A stretch of DNA of 64,000 nt. Source: Isoetes taiwanensis (Eukaryota; Streptophyta; Lycopodiopsida; Isoetales; Isoetaceae). Each line of letters begins with the position of its first letter. The stretch's first letter is position 1. Shown piece after piece: positions 1 through 12,250 of the stretch. Both the position numbers and the translations under genes were made by a program. A model generated the notes under the pieces. That model saw only the letters and a list, made by a program, of their open reading frames with translations, was not told the DNA's origin and searched no databases. Where the stretch lies: contig JAJEKV010000039.1 in NCBI GenBank assembly GCA_021234155.1, positions 8,383,077 to 8,447,076 on the forward strand. Direction: 5' to 3'.

Positions 1-415
1 AATTGAACCCACTGGCCATGCCTGAAATGTAGTGCCTGGTGTTGTTATAGAGACATAATCATGCTGATTTATCATCGTGGCTATTGACAAAATCATGTTG
101 ATTTTTCATCATGGCCAAAGCATTTGACTAATTTGGAACCATTTGGTTATATTGGAACATGATATTAGAGACAACTATGGCGTTCATATTCTCAGAATTT
201 CCAAATTTGAGAACCAGGTTAAGCTCAACATGGGATTGTATTGACTATCTAAAGGACAGAAGGAAAGAAGAATCAAAACTATACTTAATTGTATATAATG
301 TGATAGTTAACCAGCTAAATTTTGGAAGAAGAAATAAACGCCGCCTTGATATTTCGGCTTTTTGGCCTTATTTTTAAAACATGAAACTTTCTGTCGATGC
401 CTTCTTGATTTTTTG
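1..415. other. Intergenic, no gene recognised
   Basis: I see no coding region. A short imperfect direct repeat occurs near 57-130: two versions of a segment beginning AATCATG(C/T)TGATTT and ending near a TTGAC. The rest is AT-rich intergenic sequence. Confidence 0.4.
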
Positions 416-700
416 GTGCCGGAATGTCACCGGCAAAAAATTTGGACAGCCGGAAATATCAAGCCAGCGTTTATTTCGTCCAGAAATTCTCGCCGACAGA
501 AAATTTCGGGGTTCGCGCCCAGGCTCGCGGCTGCCGCCGCTCGCCAGGGCTTTCGCCCCGAAATTTTCTATCGGCGAGAATTACCTGTTCCGTATCTTCT
601 CCGGGAGAAGATTTCAGGGTGTAAGCTCTCATGAGCGACAATTTGACGAAAAAAAGGAGAGTCAAATTTTTGCCGGGTTTCAACGTTTCCGGTGACGAAA
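416..700. repeat. Foldback (nested inverted repeat) element
   Basis: An inner pair of 26-base arms, 486-511 and 556-581, is complementary at 25 of 26 positions around a 44-base GC-rich loop. An outer pair flanks it: 426-447 pairs imperfectly with 661-696 through GTCACCGG/CCGGTGAC and a CCGGCAAAAA-type core. This nesting is typical of foldback elements or MITEs. No coding capacity or clear target-site duplication was found. It lies about 700 bp upstream of the lipoxygenase gene. Confidence 0.55.
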
Positions 701-1350
701 GATGATACACAAAATTAGAAATTTGACAGAGATTCAACAGAAAATGTGTCTTTATAAAAACACCCTGAAAAGAGCTGAAATTTGATGGTCCCCTTTGTTT
801 CGTGTAAATAAATGATGTGATGAGCAATGCCATGTGGCCTCTGCATGCAAATAAATTCATGAAATGAAATGATCCATTGTAATCTGAAGACTCTAGAGAC
901 ACCTTTGTTGATTCTGATAGAGACGTTCACAAACGCTAAGACAAAAGAAATTAATAAGAGCACCATCAACTAGCATTTTATACTACTATACATTTTAAGG
1001 CTAATTGACTTTATGGAGAAATAGACAACACAAGAATAGCAGTGCGCTCAGAATGATCATCATGCTGAAAAATAACCTACCACATCACTACAGTGTCTGA
1101 GAGACATCCACATCCTTTTTGCAACAAATTTGCCACGTGTTTATAAGCAAATACGACTATGACAGGCTAACCTTAAAGCCTTTATATGGCAATATGACCT
1201 TTGACATAATCAGGAAATATTTTGGTGAATGGCATCTGCTACAATTTGCTGGACGATAACGTGTACACATGGTACATTTTACATGTTAAGTTTTAAGACA
1301 AATCTAGAACAGTGCCCGCCCTACAAAGCTACAGAGCAAGCAAAAGTAAC
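701..1350. other. Upstream region of the lipoxygenase gene
   Basis: No coding feature was recognised. It is AT-rich and presumably includes the distal promoter of the downstream lipoxygenase gene. No specific regulatory site is claimed apart from the TATA motif listed separately. Confidence 0.35.
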
Positions 1351-1355
1351 GTTTG

Positions 1356-1364
1356 TGTATATAA
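1356..1364 (+). promoter_or_regulatory. Candidate TATA box of the lipoxygenase gene
   Basis: The sequence GTATATAAGG lies about 40 bases before the first in-frame ATG of the lipoxygenase (1399). A plant TATA box normally sits 25-35 bases before transcription start, so the 5' leader would be very short, or translation would begin at the second or third ATG (1405, 1438). Confidence 0.4.
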
Positions 1365-1398
1365 GGGATGGATAGGAAAGGAAGTGCAAAGTATAGCC

Positions 1399-4300
1399 AT
1401 GGCAATGCAATCCTGTTATCTAAGCACCTCCCTGCCCATGTCTGCAGAAGCCAAGCTCCAGCTATGGCAGCCAAGGCAGAATGGCCAAGGCCTCCTCTCA
1501 CTCAATTCTCCAAGCGTTGGCCTGCCACTGCAGCAGTCCTTGCCTAGAGGACTCCATCATTCAGCCCACCAACTTGCTCATATCACCCGACCCGCCGCGA
1601 TTGGCGCCTCAATTGGGATCGCACTAGACCAGAAGTTGACCCTCAAGGGCACCATTGTTGTTTATAAGAAGCATCTACTTGACCTCACTGATACTAAAGC
1701 AGATGCTGAGGATGATGCCCTTGACCTTCTTGGCCAGAAGGTCACCTTGCAACTCATTAGTGAAAGTGTTGACCCAGGTTAGTGTCTCACTGACTACCAG
1801 AATCCCATTTTATGATGTGTTTAACTAGAATATTTGTACATTGTTTTATGTACCATTTTCTTTACCATGTTTGTGTATAAGTGTGACTTCTTTAACATGT
1901 GTTCATCTTGAGCAGCTACTGGAGATGGAAAAAAGACAGACCGCATCGCAGTCAAGAATTGGTTTTTATCTAAGGATCTGCCAGTAAATGACGCAATTTG
2001 CTACAATATTGAATTCCCGGTTAGCAAGGATTTTGGCACCCCTGGTGCAGTGCTTGTCCGGAATGCTCATCCTAACGAGTTCTATCTTGAGTCTTTCACA
2101 CTTGAAATGCCTGATAAGAGCTCAGTAACCTTTTCATGCAATTCATGGGTGTATAACTACAAGAAATACAGTGCAGACCGAGTCTTCTTCTCCAATAAGG
2201 TACTTAAGTTGAAATGACTTTTCCTCTGACAAGGTTACAGAACTTTATTACTATGTAAACAGTAACATGGTTCCCATCCTGTATTTAATCATGGTATGGT
2301 CCCTATGTATACGTGTAACCTTCATTCGTTGATGTCTTAGGTAACTTGTTTGTGTAATGGAGCTTTCTCCTTTGTTAATCTAATGCTATTTAGGCTGGTG
2401 TTTACGTCTTAAGAAATGAACTCGAGATTTGGAAGACAAGAAATATTCCTTGTCCATAATCCTGAAGCAAATTAGCTCAGCCTTTAAATAAGCTTAGTCG
2501 TGCACTGATGCTTTGGGGTTGTGCTGCAGCGGACAGAACAAAGGCGGACCATTAAGAAATGGGCTTCTACAGCCATCGCCAAATCTTGGCCAGGCCAATT
2601 TCATAGATTTGTGTCTGTCAAAGATTAAATCTTTCCTGCACTAAGAACTCAAAGGAAAAAAAGCATGGTCTTGTTTGTCTAAAACGGGGAGTCGAGACAG
2701 ACTAACAAACAATTTGACTATTGTTCGCAGGTCTATTTGCCTTCTGAAACTCCGGCAGGATTGGTGAAGATACGGCAAACCGAGCTTGCAACTCTGCGGG
2801 GCAATGGCAAAGGAAAACGCGAGGAATGGGATCGGATTTATGACTATGATACCTACAACGACCTTGGAAATCCAGATCTGGATCAAGACTTTCAGAGACC
2901 TACACTGGGAGGTCCGGCTCTGCCATATCCACGCCGCTGCAGGACAGGACGCCATCCCAGCTTACGAGGTAGTAACAATATAAAAACCAACAAAGGCAAA
3001 AACATTTCATGCCGGATTAAAAAATTTTAGGCTAATGCACTTACTTTGGAGCAGATCCGACAGCAGAAAGCGCCATCCTGATGCCGTTGCTGGAGGACCC
3101 ATATTTGCCAAGGGATGAGGTATTCAGCAAGGTGAAGAACTCAAGCTTTTTGGGCAGATCTCTGAAAGGAGCGGGCCACGATATAGTCCCTGCTGTGGAA
3201 GCTTTGTTCGCGGGAAATGCCCAATTTAGGTCATTTGCTGAATTGAAGCGCTTTTACACGGACGGTCTAGATCTTGATTCGGTTTTGTATGGTAACATTA
3301 CCAAAAAGAGCCCCCTCACCCTCATAGGTGAACTCTCTTCTAGACATGAAACCAACCCTAGCTTGCTCAAGTTTCCCAAGCCCCAGCTCATCCAAGGTTA
3401 GGCTCCTCGTTTCCTCGCACTCTTAAACTCGTCACAATTCAATTCAATTCACATAATGGAACTGTGTATCTTTGTGTAGCCGATGAGGAGGCATGGATGT
3501 CGGACGATGAATTTGCTCGCCAAACTCTTGCTGGAGTCAACCCCATGATCATTCAGATCCTAAAGGTAACCAAACCAAACACGCTTTATCTCACCCAATG
3601 TTTGTATGAAACCTCTCATGCTACAGGAGTTCCCTCCTCGAAGTAACCTTGACCCTGAGGTTTATGGACCGTTGAAATCGTCTATCACAACTGAGCTCAT
3701 TCAAGATCAACTAGAGGGATATACACCACAAGAGGTAATTCCTTATAGATCTTATGTCTAATTACCATGGGCCTTATGTTGGATTTAATTTCCAGGCTGT
3801 GGAAGCAAAAAAGCTATTTGTGCTTGATTACCATGATATATACCTTCCTTACATAAGCAAGTTTAACAAGTTAAATGATACCAAAGCCTATGCATCAAGG
3901 ACCCTTTTCTTTCTGAACAAAGAGGGAACATTGAAACCGATTGCCATTGAGTTATGTCTACCTCGAATTGAGAAACCTGGACAAACTAATAGAGCATTTG
4001 TGTCATCTGATACATCTACATCTGGACAAGCCAATAGAGTTTTTGTGCCCCCTAAGTCAGGACAAAGGGATTGGTTGTGGGAGCTCGCCAAGGCTTATGT
4101 TGCAACTAATGATTCGGGAATACATCAACTCGTTTCTCATTGGTAAGGGATCTATGATCCATTTCCACTAACATTTTCCTAAGTACAGCTTTAATAACTC
4201 TTCAATATTTCTTGTAGGCTTAGAACTCATGCATGCATAGAGCCCTTCATAATTGCAACTCATAGACAATTGAGCGCACTGCACCCCATCAATCTCTTAT

Positions 4301-5332
4301 TGTTGCCTCATTTCAAGAATACTATGTCCATCAATGCCAAGGCTAGAGCCAGTCTCATCAATGCAGGCGGTATCATTGAAAAATCATTTACACCGGGTAG
4401 GTACTCAATGGAAGTTAGTGCAGTGATTTATGGCAAGATGTGGCGGTTTGATGAGCAAGGTCTACCAGCAGACCTCATCAAGAGGTATCATACAATGTCC
4501 CCTTTTAAACGTTGTTTCTTTAAAACTTGAAACACAACCACAAATGTTCTCATATTTTGAGGCATTGTTATCTTTTAGGGGGATTGCAGAACATGATGAC
4601 ACATCAAAGCATGGACTCAAGCTAGCAATTGAGGATTATCCTTATGCAGTTGATGGATTAGAAATTTGGAGTGCCCTAAAGCAATGGGTGGAGGAGTATA
4701 TTGCTATATTCTATAAAGATGATAAGGCAGTATCATCTGATGAGGAATTGCAAAAATGGTGGATGGAAAGTAGGACAATTGGCCACGCTGACAAGAAAGA
4801 TGAGACATGGTGGCCAGTACTAAACAGTATAAAGAACTTAACTGAAATTTTAACAACCCTCATTTGGGTGGCCTCTGCACATCATGCAGCAGTTAACTTT
4901 GGGCAATATTCATACGAGGGATATCCACTAAATCATCCATCAAGGACCCACAAACTAATTCCAGAAGTAGGATCAAAAGAATATGAAGAACTTCTTCAGA
5001 ATCCTGAGAAATGCTACTTAGCATGTGTGACCAATAAGATTGAAGCAGCTATCGTCATGACTGTATTAGAAATTTTGTCTACTCATGGAGTGGAGGAGGT
5101 ATACCTAGGGCAACCTTTATGTGAAAATTGGACTAGCGATGCAAAGATCCTTGAAGCGTTCGACCAATTTGGGAAGAGACTCAAAGATATAGAGAACCTC
5201 ATAGTGGAACGCAATAAAAATAGTAAAAATGTCAATAGAATAGGACCTGCAAAGGTTCCTTACACTCTCCTTTATCCTTCCTCTGAAAATGGCCTCACAG
5301 GGAAGGGAGTTCCGACTAGTATTTCTATATGA
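1399..5332 (+). CDS. LOX: Plastid-type lipoxygenase, nine exons
   Basis: Lipoxygenase adds dioxygen to polyunsaturated fatty acids and starts oxylipin (for example jasmonate) synthesis. Phase-consistent exons are 1399-1777, 1916-2199, 2731-2968, 3055-3396, 3480-3565, 3627-3734, 3796-4142, 4218-4484 and 4579-5332, giving about 934 residues. A Ser/Gln/Leu-rich leader of about 75 residues resembles a chloroplast transit peptide. A PLAT/LH2 domain follows ([12 protein letters not shown] onward), then the catalytic domain with [14 protein letters not shown]. The iron ligands are visible: His594 and His599 in SHWLRTHA, His786 and Asn790 in [10 protein letters not shown], and the C-terminal Ile of SISI. 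The length suits plastidic 13-lipoxygenases (about 900 residues), but regiospecificity is not proven. No frameshift or stop was found, so the gene looks intact. The start is the first in-frame ATG after the TATA motif. Confidence 0.93.
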
Positions 5333-5806
5333 AGATGGCTAGTATTACGTATATATACTACTCCTACTATATCAATATACTATTACCAATAAACTACTAT
5401 ATTTCTATTTGTATGTCATGTACTCCAATGCGATGTACGACACATATTTCTATATATAAATGGTGCCTTGTTGTTTAGGGTATGCTTGAAGTTGTTAATG
5501 TATCATTAGAGCCGAAATTCATGATAGACTTGTATACCAGTACGATGATGGTCAAATCCCCGAAATTCGATAGAGATTTTATTGGATCATATTTTGATCT
5601 CTTGCGAGATTTTGAGAAGATTATCATTTCGTTAAGAAACAATTCGTAGATCAACAATATATTATGCAAAGAAATTATTGTTATTTCTCTGTTGCACTAC
5701 CACACATATTGTACAGACACCTTTATTGGCACTTTTGTTCACTATTTGACACTATTTTTGTTCCATCTTTTTCCTTTTCAATACTTACTCTCGTTCTAGA
5801 ATGGGG
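5333..5806. other. Lipoxygenase 3' flank
   Basis: AT-rich sequence with an AATAAA-type hexamer near 5389 that could serve polyadenylation of the lipoxygenase transcript. I see nothing else. Confidence 0.35.
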
Positions 5807-6365
5807 CTCGCATGAAACCAACAAACCGCCCAAATACCAAAGGACTTCCTTACAAACTAGGATCGAGGACGAAGGTCACAGGACGAAGGCTAAAGTCCGA
5901 AAAAGGACAGCAAGAAAGAAACGCCAAATTGGCCAAACCAAGCAGGGAGAAGCCCCTCCCCTGCCTGGGAAACAAATCACAGAGAATAAGGTACTGCTGA
6001 GAGAGACTTAGACTTGCTTCTCATTCATCTCAGCAGATTTTTCTACAATGGTGGATAGTGAGTAGCCGCACACATGCGAACTACCCACAAAAATAAAGGG
6101 AAAATCCAATTATATCATTTGGACCCCAACAAATTACAATGCTAATAGAGATTGGGCTAGTGTACCTGCCGAAAGCTTATCACCGGGATTAAAAAACCCC
6201 GCCCTTTCGGGTTTTCGTGGAAAACCCTAGTGATAAGCCTTCGGCAAGGGGCTTGGACAAACGCAAGGCATAAAAAACGCTCCCAAAACCCACGAATGGA
6301 AAAGTCGAAACAGACGCCGCTCGCTCACCTGTACCTGCACATTACCAACAAAATAACAAGACAAA
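5807..6365. repeat. Dispersed repeat, copy A
   Basis: About 555 bases match 63342-63900 in the same orientation with scattered substitutions and small indels. The match begins at CTCGCATGAAACCAAC in both copies. It contains a 78-bp palindrome (listed separately). It could be an LTR or leader of a retroelement, but no TG...CA ends, primer-binding site or coding partner were found. Confidence 0.7.
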
Positions 6366-6478
6366 ACAAACCTCCCAGAGTGGAGGGGCTGATTACGCGC
6401 GTGCCACGCGATAAAAATACAAAAACAAAGAAGGGGGGGAGGGTGGGTTCACAGAGAATAAGGTACTGCTGAGAAAGA
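5977..6478. repeat. Short direct repeat (about 25 bp) about 474 bp apart
   Basis: CACAGAGAATAAGGTACTG and the bases after it occur at 5977 and again at 6451, in the same orientation. The second sits just beyond the part shared with copy B at the window end. It may mark an old internal duplication or a broken element end. Confidence 0.5.
6168..6245. repeat. 78-bp palindrome inside dispersed repeat
   Basis: The ends GCCGAAAGCTTATCAC and GTGATAAGCCTTCGGC are complementary with one mismatch. The interior again pairs (GGGTTTTC against GGAAAACC around a GCCCTTTCGGG core). The same structure recurs at about 63710-63790, with substitutions in both arms. It resembles a tiny MITE or a hairpin terminator-like fold. 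Confidence 0.6.
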
Positions 6479-7100
6479 AGAGGAAGCGCCGATGAGATGT
6501 TGCTGCAGAATCGTGCCTAAAATAGCGAACTCCCAACCAGAATGGGCATGCGCCGCCCGCATGCATGCAAAACATGCATGCTCGTCCCATTCTAGAATGG
6601 CGATCCGATGTCTCGGATCGATGGGATTGCTAATAAAGGTGTTAAAACCAATTGCAGTTCAAAGTTTGCCTTTCCATTTTTGCATATTTGTAGAGGTTTC
6701 TTATAGTGAAGACACATTGCTTTTGTAGTTTTTGTCAACAGAGTTTGTAGTTTTTGTCAACAGAGTTTGCAGTTTAGATTTAGAGCACTTAACTCATCTA
6801 GTCCTTTATATTATTACAATTGTGATTTGCTTGCTTTATTTTATGGCACGATAAATTTTCAGCCTTTTGATTTTGATCTAGGTCTTCAATGCACCAAAGG
6901 AGATGAGGAGCTGGCAATTTGCATATTAGTCATAGTTTGAATAATAATGGTTAATAATGCATATAGTGATATTATATGTTGAAGTTGCATCAAATACAGT
7001 AAGCTAGAGGCTATACTTATCTATAAATTCTAGTATTCTTGACAAAGCAAGTTTACTAAGCAAGTAAAAAGCATGTTGTTGGTATTTGTTAACGTCCCAA
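6366..7100. other. Intergenic, short motifs only
   Basis: Contains two CATGCATG (RY-type) motifs in a small palindrome near 6560-6590, and a direct repeat of TTTTTGTCAACAGAGTTTG near 6726-6770. No gene was recognised. Confidence 0.35.
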
Positions 7101-7139
7101 TCAAAGTTTTAGGAGATTGTGGGCGTTATCAGAAACTTT

Positions 7140-8090
7140 ATTGGGGCTGGAAATTAAGCAGGGGCTGTGGTAAAGATTGCATGGTCTACGTGTATAAAAC
7201 CTAAGTTTGCTGGCGGTTTGGGCATGATAGATATACATTTCCAGAGTAAGGTTTTGATATCAAAAGTCATTTGGAGGCTTCTCGTGGATAAGGATGATTC
7301 TCCTGGGTTATGACTTATTGCACAGGCTCTTACCCATTGTATTCCTTTTGGTAAAGTCACACTTACATCTGTTCTTCCATGGGGTCTAATCTATGAGTTT
7401 CGGCCTTATCATAATGCTTCTCCATTTATAAAGGGATCCTTAGATTCCTGGCACACCGTCAAAATGTTATTTCATATTAGTCCAACCACTTGTGCTCAAT
7501 TGAATGCACCTTGTTGGTGGATTCCCCTGGTAGACAATGCACCACTTTTCTCGGGCCATTTGTTGTCATGGGAGGGATTTCAGTTAAAGTTTTTGTTGAA
7601 GCGATGGGATAGAGCTCTTTGGCTAAAAGTTGTTGACTATCTACAGCCTATTCTGCCACGTCAAGAGATATTTTGGTATGGATTTGTGAGGAGGTTAAGA
7701 AGTGCGAACTTGTGAATTCTATGTATAAGTTGTTGCTTGATCCTGATATTCTTCCTCCTTTTAATAAGGGCCCCTTCAATCCCTTCCTCTTTAATGGCAG
7801 GAGATGTGGTCTTGGGCATGGGATAAGCTACATCCTAAAGTGGCAGCTCTTTGGTGGCAGATTCTTCATAGATGTCTTCGGGTCAACGTGCTTGTCCACA
7901 AGTTTAACTATAAAATATCATATCAATGTCTAGTATGCAAGCATGAATCTGAGACACTACAGATACAAGTTGCTATCCACGTCTGGAATGTATTAGCTAA
8001 TGTTGCAGCACATTTATCTAGAGTATTCATGCTAAACGTTAATACCCTATATGGGATTTCAAAAATAAGAATTGGATACTGCAAGAGCTA
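7140..8090 (+). pseudogene. Decayed LINE, reverse-transcriptase 3' part
   Basis: Translation in shifting frames gives the region between the reverse-transcriptase core and the zf-RVT domain of plant non-LTR retrotransposons: KFAGGLGMIDIHFQSKV near 7200, then WSWAWDKLHPKVAALWWQ near 7804-7860 followed by ILHRCLRVN. The same order of motifs appears in the better preserved LINE at 60592-62494 (GGLGMLDLSLQGKVLASK; PPKVNVLLWQVIHRSLRVN). Several stops and frameshifts make it non-functional. The catalytic part and the poly(A) end are missing. Confidence 0.75.
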
Positions 8091-8600
8091 GAATCTAAAG
8101 CCTGTGTTGAACTTAAACAAGTCCATGCTATCTGTCACTAACACGTCTGTGATATCTATTAAACAAGTCTGTGATATTTGTTCAAAGCGTCAAAAGATCT
8201 AGATGTGCTGCTTAACTTGATCTGCAACAGCAACTCTAAGCACCTGATATCACATCCGCTAGCGTCAAAGAACAGAATCTGCAAGCGCCAAAGAACAAAA
8301 TCTGCAAGCCCCTAAGGTAAGATAAAGGCTTAGAAAAACAAATGCATCTAAAGCTTATGGCATGAGAAACAAAGCATGTGCCAACATTAATTATCTAGTG
8401 ACTATTAAGTATTTTTGCTTCAGAATGTTTACGTCAGAGCCACTACGAATTAATTGGCATTCAACTTGCTTGCAACAGTCCTAAAGCAAAACCGAAGATA
8501 ATTAAACATTGTAGAACTTAAAATAGAAAATAAAACTTATAGAAATTACATTTTATTTTACCAAAAACATATTACATGTATAAGGCCTTTTATTGGAGTT
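8091..8600. other. Intergenic with short direct repeats
   Basis: Contains imperfect direct repeats (GTCTGTGATAT at about 8146 and 8168; AAAGAACA(G/A)AATCTGCAAG near 8266-8300). No gene was recognised. Confidence 0.35.
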
Positions 8601-8618
8601 ATCCAGCTCCTTTCAAGA

Positions 8619-9119
8619 TCAAACAATAGAAGGCAGTTTAAGAAGATGCCTAGCTCTATTCAGAAGATTAACCATAGGCCCTATTTGGAGATGCTCGGCT
8701 CGCTGATCAGCAAAGAAATATAAAAAGCAAAAAACAAAAAGCCAGACACCCCCCAGCTTTACTCCTCGTCTTCTTTGTCCTTCTGCCATCTCCTCCAAAA
8801 TGGCCTTTGCATCATCTTCATCCTCGTTCGAAGAGAGGGCATTGAGGATAATCTGCTTCTTATGTTCCTCTAACTCTTCCCACCACTCCTCATCAGCTGG
8901 CTCCATTTCTTCTTCCTCTTCAATCTACTCTTCTTGCTTCTCGTCCATACCTACAAGAGTGTGAAGGGATTCAAGAGGAGTGGATTTCGGGCTGTTGCAA
9001 AAGGATTTTGGATAAGTAAGCTTTCCATCCAGAAACATGTCTTTACAATCTTCTATATGATGGTTTTGGTCTGTGCCACAGTGACATCCACGGGATGATG
9101 GAATGGATCTCTTGATCAA
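8619..9119 (-). CDS. Hypothetical acidic ORF with one internal stop
   Basis: In one minus-strand frame the sequence is open from 9119 to 8619 except for a single TAG near 8925. The upstream part holds a Cys/His cluster (CHCGTDQNHHIEDC). The downstream part is very acidic (EEWWEELEEHKK, SSNEDEDDAK) and ends in a hydrophobic stretch. I recognise no family. It could be a degraded transposon protein with a zinc-knuckle-like site, or chance. Bias toward Glu codons can keep a frame open by composition alone. Confidence 0.25.
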
Positions 9120-9249
9120 TTTCTTGACTCTTTCTTGGCTTCTCTGCGGCGCTTGCTTCTAGCATCGCGGCAGGAAGTGAGGAATGAAAGGAAAGAATGG
9201 ATTGTTCCAGGAAGATGAAAAACCAAGCTATAGTAATTACATGCAAGAA

Positions 9250-11440
9250 TTAGTATAGTAGGGACGTGCTTAATTACATTTCAATCACATCAAAAATTCA
9301 TTTATTCCCTACATTTATGTACACATCAGCTATACTTACACCCATCATTGCCCCAAAATTTAAAATCTGCTTCATGTCTATAGTTGCCCTTTTTATGGAA
9401 TTTTATTTGAACCCTCTTCTCTTGCTCTTTTTTGCTAGCAGAAAGGTATAGGGGTTGATTCTTAAAAAAGTAGTAGAATATCATATCATTATGTGAGACT
9501 AATTAAGATTATCGAGCTAGGGATTACCTCGGCAAGTTTTTGGGAGACTTTTGGGGAGAAGTTTGGCGGCTGGGCTTCGTGTCTGGCCAGCTTCAAGCTG
9601 ATTGCTACAGGTCCCGACGATGCAACATCTTTTTTGGTCTCATATATTTGTTTTTAGAATTATTGATTGGTTAATTTACATTTTTTCATCAAAATTTGGG
9701 AGCAGTGACAACTTCTTTGAACATTGTGCCGGAGTGTTCATGTCTTCTGCATTTCTTTTTCTATTCACCTCTATTCTTGCAAGAGGCTTTCTTATTTGTA
9801 GTCAAGGATTATTTGTTGGAGCTTTTGGAAAGTTGGTACGTGTCTCATCTAGTACTCTTTCTAGCTGGAAAGATGGTGATTTCCCCTATAGTACTGATTA
9901 GATAGAAGAAGAGGTTGAGAGAGGCCTATGAGGACCAAAGATTCAGATAATGTATTTGATCCGTGTGGGATCCTGTGTCCTTTTTCTATGATCCATGAGG
10001 GAATGATCCAATACTTCCATGTGATGAATAAAATATCTTCTTTCTTTCAAAAATAAAAATAAAAATAAAAATAACCACCCAACCGGATCTATTAGGGCAT
10101 GGCAAATCAACACAGGCTCATACTTGGGCTTTAAGAATTGAGCACTACTGCTTCACAGTTTTATCAGATCAAAGGGTTATCAATTGGCTTAAGAAGAAAT
10201 TATGATTAGAAAACTGAAAACAAGCTCCGGATAAGACCAAACATCAATAATCAGAATCCTCTTGGAGAGCTCAAGGCCTTTGGATAAATCAAATCTGGAT
10301 GAAATATGCGGTGTGGTAGAAGTGTCAAGAGTGGTCGCTGTTGGTCTGAAATTGGATTAAAACTCGAGGTCACTGTTAACAGATATTGCAAATTGGCCAA
10401 TGCTCCTTTATATAGCCAAATGTCTAATGTTTTGACAAAAGATAGTTAGATATTATTTTAACGTCCACAAGTAAAGGTCTACCAAATCAATATCTTTGCT
10501 TCCTTTTCCAATTAGTGGCATGACCTCTTTCTTTTGAATCACAAGTCCCCTTTGAGGTGGCCTTCTCCATATATTAAGTCGACCCTTTTGCTTTCCATTA
10601 TTCGCTCCCTTGATATAAATACCTCGACCCCTCCACTAGGTAATATTAAACCTACCTTTATAGCAGGTTGCATTTGTGAGCGATGGTTTAGCATAATGTT
10701 TCTTATAATATCCTATGCCCTTTTAATTATTATGCTCTTGGGATAACATAAGAATCGTGCTTACATAGATTTTGCCATTTTCCCTAACCCATTCAATGTG
10801 GTTCTCTCGTGCTTGCTCCATATCAATCCTTTTCTTCTCACGATCAACCGTCCTCGATCATCATTAACCTGGAAGAAAACCATCAAGCCTCACTTATCAA
10901 ATCGTTGATCATCTTATGAAAAGTGTGTTAGTCATTCCCTTCTCAGGACTATCTTATCCCCTGGAAATGTTCTATTCCAGTTCTGCGCTTGGACAAGAAG
11001 AATCTCCATACTGATCTATCAAGCAGACATCCCTCACTTGAATAGTACTGGCATTCCCAGCTTTTCTAGCCCTTCAAGTAGCCCTCCCTACTTGAATTAG
11101 AAAGAAATCCCTTTCTGAGCCTTCAAGTTAAATATCATTATTTAACTTAGAGGTATTTTGCCCTTCCATTAGGAAACAACTATCTGAACGTAAGAATTTT
11201 CAAAGAAATAAACTTTATTCCATTAAAATATGTTGAAGCAATCATTATGCAACCTATGAAAACATAAACTGCAAACAAAAAAAAGGGGGGGACAAACATC
11301 AAATCAAGACAAGCTATCGATGGTTAGTCTTCTTTTTGCAGACTTCTTTACTGCAGCTTTGTCAAATCTTGCATGAGAACTCTTGGGTACTTCAGCAATA
11401 GTGTGCATTGACACCTTTCCTTTGGTATTGTCCTTGTCTA
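9250..11440. other. Intergenic, (AAAAT)n tail, no gene recognised
   Basis: AT-rich. A run of AAAAAT-type repeats at about 10049-10073 follows a stretch that could be the 3' end of an old non-LTR element. A G-run lies near 11285. No coding homology was recognised. Confidence 0.35.
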
Positions 11441-11464
11441 TTAGAATTTGTGTATGATGTTTTT

Positions 11465-12052
11465 ATGTTTACTTGTCCTCTTTAGGCAAAAAGCTTTGAA
11501 ATAAGCGCCGCATATATAAATACCTCTTGTCATTGGATTTGCCCTCTCCTGGGTTATACATTGATCTAGATTCTTATTCTTGTTATTTGCGTCTCTATGT
11601 TCATTATCGAACCTAACTCTTTCTTTATTGTGGCTTGTTTTGTCGTGGTCATGTTTGCCATCATTTTCCTGAGAATGGCCTTCCCAAGTACCATACTTTA
11701 TTCCATTATATTTAAACTTTCTTTCCACAGCTTCTGCTTTTCGTATTGCTTCATCTCATGTTTGTGGTTCAACGAATCTAAGCTCCATACATAGTTCCTC
11801 CCTTAATCCCGATATGAATTGCCTGGTTAATTCTTTGTCATTGAGACCTTCCATTTGTACCGACAAATAACTGAACTTGCCAGTATACTGATACACAAAT
11901 TCTTGTTCTCCTTCTGTAAATATATCCCTCTCCCTTATAAGATCTATGAAATAGCTTATAATGGGTACGTTATGACTTCCGGAAGCTCTTTTAAATTTTT
12001 TCCATGTCTTTATCAAAGGAACCGTCTTCTTCCTTCTGATAAAGTAATGCAA
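11465..12052 (-). pseudogene. Ty3-type gag fragment
   Basis: The minus strand reads as a retrotransposon gag domain: the VYQYTGKFSYLSVQMEGLND segment, then KELTRQFISGLREELCMEL, then RFVEPQT, one stop, then DEAIRKAEAVERKF and a basic, Asn/His-rich tail. The pattern of conserved aromatics followed by FISGLREEL and a downstream AI..AE..E helix is typical of Retrotrans_gag. No protease or reverse transcriptase follows. It is a truncated remnant, opposite in orientation to the Ty3 element at 19.1 kb. Confidence 0.7.
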
Positions 12053-12079
12053 AAAGGCAATAATCTATTGATAACCTGA

Positions 12080-12250
12080 GCCAAGTGCTCAAGACAACGT
12101 ACAAGAAAAGAGACAACTGCAGAAGGACTCAGTGTCGATCTGAAGGAAACATGCTGCTTAAATAAAAATCTAGCTAACAAGAAACTAACGGCTAGTGCAG
12201 AAAATAGAAGGGTTGTTGCAGATCGTGCAGGTGGCAGCGTCCATCATATG
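12080..12250. other. Short non-coding stretch between retroelement fragments
   Basis: Lies beyond the Copia C-terminus on its 3' side. It may contain part of an LTR, but no TG...CA boundary or polypurine tract could be fixed. Confidence 0.25.
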
